The translations under genes were made by a program, and so were the position numbers. A stretch of DNA of 64,000 nucleotides from Leptospira ainlahdjerensis (lineage in GTDB: Bacteria; Spirochaetota; Leptospiria; Leptospirales; Leptospiraceae): NCBI RefSeq assembly GCF_016919175.1, contig NZ_JAFFPU010000074.1:43759-107758 (forward strand), given 5' to 3'. Positions 55,110-64,000 of the stretch are shown piece by piece. The number at the start of each line of letters is the position of its first letter. Positions within the stretch are counted from its first letter, which is position 1. A model generated the notes under the pieces. That model worked only from the letters and a program-made list of their open reading frames with translations, did not search any database and was not told the DNA's origin.

Positions 55110-56036
55110 TTATTTTTTCGGAACGAAACAATCGATTCCGTCGGTTTTCAATTTGGACTTAAAGGAATCCGCAGCGGTACGATTTCCAAAATCACCCAAC
55201 TGAATCACGAACAATCCGTCTCTCGTAAACATGAAAGTCTTCTCTCCGTATTCTTGTCCAAGATTCGATTTGTAAGTTTCCGCTCTTCCTTGATCGCGAA
55301 AAACTCCGACCTGAACGGTATAACCTTTTGGAGCGCCTTTGATGTATTTCCCAGCAGCAACCGGCTTATTCGGGTAATCCGTTTTTTGAGGATTTAATTT
55401 TTCCGGTTTTCCATTTTCATCACCTAACAAAGCTTCTTCGTCATCGGAATTTTCAAGATCTTCCGATTCTTCTCCGGCAGCCCCACCGCGTTTGATGACT
55501 TTGATCCCGACTTTCGCGACCCCCGTGTCTTTGAACTCAAGAGTGTCGGCGGCTTTTTCGGAAAGGTCAATGATTCTATCCTTCACAAAAGGGCCTCTGT
55601 CGTTCACACGAACTAAAACTTCTTTTTGATTATCTAAATTCTGAACCTTGATAATGGATCCCAATGGTAGAGTGGGATGTGCGGCGGTGAGTTTTGTTTT
55701 ATCAAACTTCTCTCCGCTCGCAGTGGGTTTCCCGTGGAACTTTCCGCCATACCAAGAAGACATTCCAATTTCATCAAAATCTCCGGAAGAAGAATTCGAT
55801 TTTTCAGGAGGTTGAGCCTTTGCGAATTTTTCAACGTTCAATTCTTCTTCAAAAGATCTTCTATTCGGTTTTTGCGAACTCGAAGAATTGGAACCGGATT
55901 CTCTATCCATTGGAGCGATTTCCTTTTCGAAGAAAATCTCCGACGGATCTCCGGAAGCGCTTACACTCCGTTTCGATTCAACGGATGCACAAGATGTAAA
56001 AATAATCAGGGCAACTAAGATTGCTATTTGTTTCAT
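55110..56036 (-). CDS. rlpA: RlpA-like septal ring lytic transglycosylase with SPOR domain
   Basis: A 308-residue lipoprotein. The signal IAILVALIIFTSC is a standard lipobox. The double-psi beta-barrel RlpA domain lies at about residues 88-180: GMSSWYGGKFHGKPTASGEKF, LTAAHPTLPLGSIIKV, and VNDRGPFVKDRIIDLS with the catalytic Asp. The C-terminal SPOR domain (about 230-308, YTVQVGVFRDQGRAETYK) binds denuded septal glycan. It acts in cell separation at the division site. A long acidic linker (EESEDLENSDDEEALLGDEN) joins the two domains. Confidence 0.93.
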   Translation of the reverse strand: MKQIAILVALIIFTSCASVESKRSVSASGDPSEIFFEKEIAPMDRESGSNSSSSQKPNRRSFEEELNVEKFAKAQPPEKSNSSSGDFDEIGMSSWYGGKFHGKPTASGEKFDKTKLTAAHPTLPLGSIIKVQNLDNQKEVLVRVNDRGPFVKDRIIDLSEKAADTLEFKDTGVAKVGIKVIKRGGAAGEESEDLENSDDEEALLGDENGKPEKLNPQKTDYPNKPVAAGKYIKGAPKGYTVQVGVFRDQGRAETYKSNLGQEYGEKTFMFTRDGLFVIQLGDFGNRTAADSFKSKLKTDGIDCFVPKK

Positions 56037-56142
56037 GGTTCCCTCGGGTCCTAGTGATTCCTTTAATCAATCGGAAGAATCGAAAAATTTCATTACTACT
56101 TTTTCAGTTGTCCGAGAGAGATTTCGGTCCGATAATTCCTGT

Positions 56143-57051
<909 letters not shown>

Positions 57052-57142
57052 AGAGCGAGCTTGCCAAAAGCAGCAAAGCCTTCGCGTTGACCCCGAACAA
57101 AGTTTGGAAATTCAAACGAGCCATCATAAATGGCCTACTAAA

Positions 57143-58126
57143 ATGTTTTGGAATTTATTCATAGTCTTAGTCATTTCCTTTTTTAGTTCTTGCATCTATC
57201 CGATCCGAGAAGCGGAAATTTTGGAAACGGATTCTTCCTTTTTGTATTTGAACTCCGTCGAATTCTCTCAAACCGAATTGGAAAAAGTGAGTTCTCTTTG
57301 GGCAGTGAGGAAATTTAGAGGCAAAGGTACGAGCGCAGAGGATAAGAATAACTTAGGAATTCTTTTCGCAAAAAATTCCTTTTTAGACGATGCAGAATTT
57401 TCTTGGAAAGAATGTCTGAAACTTTCCCCGGCAAATCCGATCTGTTTTTCCAATTTGCTCCGAATGCATTTTCTGATCGACGAATACGATCCCGCAAAAG
57501 AAGAAATCGACCTTTTTTTGAAAACGGCGAAAAAGGATCAGGTTCAACAACTTAGAAAAATTCTAAATTCTCAAAATCGAAAAGAAGAGACCGTTCTGAT
57601 ACTCGACGTTCAGTCCAAAATTCCGGGTTTGGAGCTCGCTTCCTGGGAGGAATTGAGTGTTTACTTTTTGGAAAAACAGGATTTCGAAAAGGCGTATTTT
57701 TATTTGGAAAAAATTCTTCAAATCAATCCTTACCATAAAAACGCCCGTGCTTCTATGGTTCTTCTGGCCCATGATATGGAAAAATGGGACGATCTTCTGA
57801 TGTTTGCGATGAATCTTCAATCGACCGACGATAAAATTCCGGATCTGACTTACTACATTGCAAAAGCATATTATGAAAAAAGAAATTACTCCGAGGCTAT
57901 GGAATGGATCCGTAAAACACCCGACCTCGAAAGGGAAACACTTCCTTTTATAGAACTTTGGAAACGAGTTTTACTGTCGATCCATCCAAACAACGATCTT
58001 AGTCCTATCGTTCCTTACGTTCGTAAATTACAAAACAGAGGACTTCAAATTCGAGAAGAGGAAATTTTACCTACTCTAAATTCTTCCGGAAAAAAAACCG
58101 TAGAAGATATCAAAGTCGGGCGTTAA
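57143..58126 (+). CDS. TPR-type lipoprotein
   Basis: A 327-residue protein with signal NLFIVLVISFFSSC, a lipobox with Cys at about residue 17, and a helical repeat mature part (FLDDAEFSWKECLKLSPANP, DFEKAYFYLEKILQINPYHK, YSEAMEWIRKT), TPR-like. It lies 91 bp downstream of another TPR gene and may act with it in the envelope. The start at ATG 57143 is chosen because it gives a clean signal peptide; the longer frame overlaps the upstream gene. Confidence 0.78.
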   Translation: MFWNLFIVLVISFFSSCIYPIREAEILETDSSFLYLNSVEFSQTELEKVSSLWAVRKFRGKGTSAEDKNNLGILFAKNSFLDDAEFSWKECLKLSPANPICFSNLLRMHFLIDEYDPAKEEIDLFLKTAKKDQVQQLRKILNSQNRKEETVLILDVQSKIPGLELASWEELSVYFLEKQDFEKAYFYLEKILQINPYHKNARASMVLLAHDMEKWDDLLMFAMNLQSTDDKIPDLTYYIAKAYYEKRNYSEAMEWIRKTPDLERETLPFIELWKRVLLSIHPNNDLSPIVPYVRKLQNRGLQIREEEILPTLNSSGKKTVEDIKVGR

Positions 58127-58129
58127 CTT

Positions 58130-58975
58130 TTATCTTGATTGCAAAAACTTCCAAATCGTAAGCGCTTGTTTTAAATTTTTAGGTTCGTGAGTTCGAATGT
58201 ATTCTACGTTTTTAAGGGAAAGATAGAGTTCAGCGATCACAGTCGCGATTTCTCTTTCGGAAACCTCAAGACCGCCTAACGCATTTCCCAGAAAGGACTT
58301 TTTAGTCACGGAAACCATCATTGGCGAGAATTCTTCTCGAAGTTCTTCGATCTTTCTCAGAACCTCAAAACTGATCTGAAAATCGGGACTCAAAAAAAAG
58401 CCCATTCCAGGATCAAAGATCAATTGTTCGTTGGAAATTCCGGATTCTAACATTTCCTTTTTTCTTTCTCTAAAAAAATTTCGAATCTCTTGAATGACGT
58501 TTTCTTCGGTGAGATGAGAAAACGTTTCCGGTCGATTGGAATGATTGTGAGAATACATTACGATGAACTTCCGATCCGTCCCGGAGAATTTGGAAGCTTC
58601 CCGGATCGATTCCTTGTCTACAAAACCTCGGATATGATTGATAAATTCAACACCGGCTTCCAATGACTTTCGGATCACTTCCGGTTGAAACGAATCGACG
58701 GAAACACGAACCTTGTTGTTTATCAATTTTGGAACAAGATCCTTCATTCGAGCCCATTCTATCTCCGGACCGACCAGATCGGATTTGACGTTCGAAGACT
58801 GAGCTCCGATATCTACGACGTCCGCACCTTGAGAAAGCAAAGAATCTACTTTGTTTTGAGCGGCGGTAAGAGCGAGGTATTTCCCCCCATCGGAAAAAGA
58901 ATCCTCTGTGATATTTAGAACCCCGAAGATTACCGGAGAATGTGGGGAAGAATTCGGATCCTTGCTAGTTTCCAT
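58130..58975 (-). CDS. folP: Dihydropteroate synthase
   Basis: A 281-residue enzyme that joins p-aminobenzoate to the pterin in folate synthesis, the classic sulfonamide target. Motifs: FGVLNITEDSFSDGGKY, GADVVDIGAQSSN (usual GESTRP loop is altered to GAQSSN), EFINHIRGF and IFDPGMGFFLSPDFQIS. Downstream partner of the pabB fusion in the pathway (12032-13846). Start at ATG 58975. Confidence 0.93.
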   Translation of the reverse strand: METSKDPNSSPHSPVIFGVLNITEDSFSDGGKYLALTAAQNKVDSLLSQGADVVDIGAQSSNVKSDLVGPEIEWARMKDLVPKLINNKVRVSVDSFQPEVIRKSLEAGVEFINHIRGFVDKESIREASKFSGTDRKFIVMYSHNHSNRPETFSHLTEENVIQEIRNFFRERKKEMLESGISNEQLIFDPGMGFFLSPDFQISFEVLRKIEELREEFSPMMVSVTKKSFLGNALGGLEVSEREIATVIAELYLSLKNVEYIRTHEPKNLKQALTIWKFLQSR

Positions 58976-59068
58976 CTTTAAAAACTCTTGTTCAAGACCG
59001 ATACTCTAAGAGAGATCCTGAAATTAAACTAAAAACGGCCTTCTCTGACTTTCTTTTTGGAGCGATTC

Positions 59069-61144
59069 ATGCGTACTTTTTCTAAATTCTTTTTATACTT
59101 ATTTTTTTGCGCTCTCTCTCCTATCCTTTCACAACCTCTGCCCGATTTACCGGAAAAACAATTCGGCCAACCTCTAAACACACAAAACGACGAATACAAT
59201 CCTCTGATTAGTCCGGATGGAAAGTATATCGTCTTTCAATCAAATCGACCCGGCGGTGAAGGCGGAATGGATATCTGGATCTCGGAGAACGTTCAGTATC
59301 TAGATAAGGAAGCTCCGGCGGAATGGACAAAGCCGGTAAACATGAATCAAAACATTCGAGAAGAATTAAAACGCGCATCCGTTGCCGGAGTTCGCAAGCC
59401 GAATCTTTTTAACTCGAACGCTTTTGAAGGCGGAATCTCGATCCTTTTTGATCCGAATCACGCTCCTTCGGAAATTTATTTTACATCCACTCTCAATCCT
59501 TCGATCGGAAGGACCGGTTTTGAAGGACTAAACATCTACAGAACGATCAAAGATAAAAAGACAGGTCGGTGGAGTGATCCGGAACACTTAAACGAAATCA
59601 ACTCCAACTTCAACGATAAGATGCCGGCAATTTCGCCGGACGGAAATTTTTTGATCTTCTCTTCGGATCGCCCCGGAGGTTACGGAGATTTTGATCTTTG
59701 GATTTCAACGCGAAATATGAAGAATGGAACCTGGTCTCAACCAAAAAATTTAGGCTCTCCTTTGAATTCTTCGGAGAGCGAAATTCTTCCCTTCATCCAT
59801 CAAGACGGGGAACAACTTTACTTTAGCTCCAATCGGGAAGATGAAAGAAAGAAGTTTAAGATTTATAGAATCTTTTTAAAATACAAATCCGCGTTAGACA
59901 ATATGCTCGAGGACGAGGAAGACGTCGAAGAAAAAACCGAAATAAACGCTACGGAATCTATCATTCCAAAAGTGGACCAGTCTTCTCTTTTTCTATTACC
60001 AAAACCGTTTAACTCGGAAAAATGGGAAGGTTTTGATAACGAGGGAATCAGCTTTGATCGTGACGGAATCTGGGCTTACATTTCCTCAAACCGAACTGGC
60101 GGAGAAGGTCAGTTTGACATTTATCGATTCCAGGTTCCGGAAGCGCTTCGTAATTCTTACAATCTCAATTTCAAAGGTCTTGTACTGGATGGATCCGAAA
60201 AGACGATGATCGGACTCGATGCAACGCTAAAAATTTACGATGGAAGCAAACCTGCAATGGTAGTCACTTCGAAAAGGATCGGAGGAGATCTCAGCAAAGG
60301 AAGGCCGTCTAACTTTACAACTGCGCTTCAGACCGGTAAAGTTTATAAGATCGAGATCAGCTCGCCGGGTTTTCATCCTCAGGAAGACCTTTTAGACCTT
60401 CGTGGGAACATAGGCAAAAATCGCAAAGTTTATCGGACTTATGTCTTACTACCGATCAAAACTGGGGAAGGAAAAACGGAAGAGACGGCGAAGACGGAAG
60501 AAACTCGCGTTACGAACAATCAACAAACCGCAGTTGCTTCCGGTTTGAGAGTCGTTGTGGCCGATGAAAAAACGAAAGAAATTCTCCAAGAGGCAAAGGT
60601 AACCCTTTTTACACCGATCAATCGCAAAGGAGAGTCGCTCCCTCAAGAATCCGATAAAAAATCCTTTTTAGTAAATAAATTACCTGAATCCGATTTCGAA
60701 TTATTTGCGATTGCTCCGAAATACATCTCCGAAAGCGTGAATCTTAGTCAAAAAAATATTTCCAAAAACGGAACAGTGACAATTTTCCTTAAAGCTGAGA
60801 AGGACGTAGATCCGATCTATAATCTACGCATTTATTTCGAATTTAATAAAACAAAAATCACAGAAGAGAATAAAAAGTTCTTAAATCCCCTTGTAGAGTA
60901 TCTGTTGAAAAATGCGTCCGATAAAATTGAAGTTGGGGGACACACGGATAACGTGGCCTCTAAGGAATACAACACGAGGTTGAGCGCGAAAAGGGCTCGT
61001 AACGTTTATGAATATCTCATCTCAAAAGGAATTTCTGAGAAAAGAGTCAAAGCAAGAGCTTATTGGTATTCGCAGCCGGAATCAGAAAATGAAACAGAAA
61101 CAGGAAGAGCAAAAAATAGAAGGGTTAGCTTTCGAAAGCTCTAA
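59069..61144 (+). CDS. OmpA-family envelope protein with PD40-type propeller
   Basis: A 691-residue exported protein: signal FFLYLFFCALSPILS, then PD40/TolB-like blades such as EYNPLISPDGKYIVFQSNRPG and DKMPAISPDGNFLIFSSDRPG in the first half, a carboxypeptidase-like or Ig-like middle, and an OmpA C-terminal peptidoglycan-binding domain at about 585-691 (IYFEFNKTKITEENKKFLNP, VGGHTDNVASKEYNTRLSAKRA, NRRVSF). The ATG at 59069 has GGAG seven bases upstream. It likely anchors to peptidoglycan between the membranes. The DUF1577-like gene follows after 9 bp. Confidence 0.9.
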   Translation: MRTFSKFFLYLFFCALSPILSQPLPDLPEKQFGQPLNTQNDEYNPLISPDGKYIVFQSNRPGGEGGMDIWISENVQYLDKEAPAEWTKPVNMNQNIREELKRASVAGVRKPNLFNSNAFEGGISILFDPNHAPSEIYFTSTLNPSIGRTGFEGLNIYRTIKDKKTGRWSDPEHLNEINSNFNDKMPAISPDGNFLIFSSDRPGGYGDFDLWISTRNMKNGTWSQPKNLGSPLNSSESEILPFIHQDGEQLYFSSNREDERKKFKIYRIFLKYKSALDNMLEDEEDVEEKTEINATESIIPKVDQSSLFLLPKPFNSEKWEGFDNEGISFDRDGIWAYISSNRTGGEGQFDIYRFQVPEALRNSYNLNFKGLVLDGSEKTMIGLDATLKIYDGSKPAMVVTSKRIGGDLSKGRPSNFTTALQTGKVYKIEISSPGFHPQEDLLDLRGNIGKNRKVYRTYVLLPIKTGEGKTEETAKTEETRVTNNQQTAVASGLRVVVADEKTKEILQEAKVTLFTPINRKGESLPQESDKKSFLVNKLPESDFELFAIAPKYISESVNLSQKNISKNGTVTIFLKAEKDVDPIYNLRIYFEFNKTKITEENKKFLNPLVEYLLKNASDKIEVGGHTDNVASKEYNTRLSAKRARNVYEYLISKGISEKRVKARAYWYSQPESENETETGRAKNRRVSFRKL

Positions 61145-61153
61145 GGAGTTTTC

Positions 61154-62307
<1,154 letters not shown>

Positions 62308-62308
62308 C

Positions 62309-63624
<1,316 letters not shown>

Positions 63625-63628
<4 letters not shown>

Positions 63629-64000
63629 TAGAAATCGTAGATAAGATCGACTTTTCACTTTCAACTTGGATCCGTGAAAATCTGCACAATCCTAAACTGA
63701 GCCATATTCTCTCCAAGATCAATCGCGGAGAAGTCTTCCTCGTTATTCTTCTTCCGTTTCTTTTCTTAAAAAATGATCTACCGATCGCGTGGTATTGGGT
63801 CCTTTTATTTACTGGAACGATCACGTATGCAAACGATCGATTCGTATTATTCCTAAAAAAACTAATCGCGAGAAAGCGGCCCTTGATCACGGTCGCCGGA
63901 AAAGTTGATTCCAATCCGGATATGAAACTGATAAGAATCAAGGCCGGAGAAAATTTAAATAAAAATACAAGAATTAAGACCGCTGTCATCGAGTTTGCGG
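63625..64000 (+). CDS. PAP2-family phosphatase, C-terminus beyond window
   Basis: A frame starting TTG at 63625, overlapping the hisS stop by 4 bp, stays open to the right edge. The visible 125 residues begin with [20 protein letters not shown] and include a membrane helix near [11 protein letters not shown] and the PAP2 first motif KKLIARKRP (KX6RP). PAP2 enzymes dephosphorylate membrane lipids such as phosphatidate or undecaprenyl pyrophosphate. The remaining motifs (SGH, RxxxxxH) would lie outside the window. Confidence 0.75.

Noticed and set aside
55888..56142. Upstream extension of the TPR gene
   Set aside because: It lies antisense to rlpA; the ATG at 56143 starts the TPR domain.

Overview
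The window reads as a stretch of chromosome from a spirochaete of the genus Leptospira, most likely the pathogenic or intermediate group. This is inferred from a moderately AT-rich sequence, many exported proteins with relaxed spirochaetal lipoboxes, frequent TTG/GTG starts, a DUF1577-like protein, a MASE1 sensor kinase and very large 7TM-HAMP-PP2C-TPR phosphatases. Gene order was read directly from the sequence; no database was consulted.

Layout. 1-9.8 kb: a truncated gene, a TetR regulator overlapping a rhomboid protease, a Nudix hydrolase, a nitrilase-fold protein lacking its catalytic residues, a beta-propeller-like lipoprotein, an EcsC-like protein, prfA, a fungal-type cystathionine gamma-synthase homologue, and a TetR gene upstream of a membrane protein with a clear candidate operator between them. 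9.8-17.7 kb: a MASE1 histidine kinase divergent from a pabB-pabC fusion, then thpR, aat, a small lysine-rich exported protein and an acyl-CoA synthetase. 17.9-24.8 kb: a reverse-strand block of exported proteins (MBL hydrolase, lipoproteins, HEAT repeats, SGNH hydrolase, a Lys/Asp-rich protein). 24.8-27.4 kb: a TrmA/RumA-type RNA methyltransferase and a tRNA-Ser, tRNA-Ser, two membrane proteins, tRNA-Arg cluster.

27.5-41.2 kb: a lipoprotein, a 59-residue BFD-like [2Fe-2S] protein with a Fur-like operator, a WbuC-type cupin, an ATPase/STAS pair, a small protein with a palindrome inside its promoter, plsC, dapF, a methyltransferase, a HAD hydrolase, a Tat-exported flavoprotein coupled to a polytopic membrane protein, a VOC protein, an IPT/TIG lipoprotein, an enoyl-CoA hydratase, dcd and a DUF2147 protein. 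41.3-48.8 kb: two paralogous SpoIIE-type phosphatases flanking a HEXXH protein. 48.9-64 kb: a dicarboxylate/amino-acid symporter, a MATE transporter, a propeller/transglutaminase-like protein coupled to a site-2 protease, cysE, a Cys-rich lipoprotein, rlpA, two TPR genes, folP, a PD40-OmpA envelope protein, a DUF1577/PilZ-like protein, hisS and a truncated PAP2 phosphatase.

The dominant themes are cell-envelope proteins and signalling, interleaved with housekeeping genes (prfA, pabB, aat, dapF, dcd, cysE, folP, hisS). I saw no phage, insertion sequence, CRISPR array or rRNA. The least-explained units are the duplicated phosphatase locus, the Tat flavoprotein/membrane-protein pair, the ATPase/STAS pair and the BFD-like gene with its Fur-like operator.
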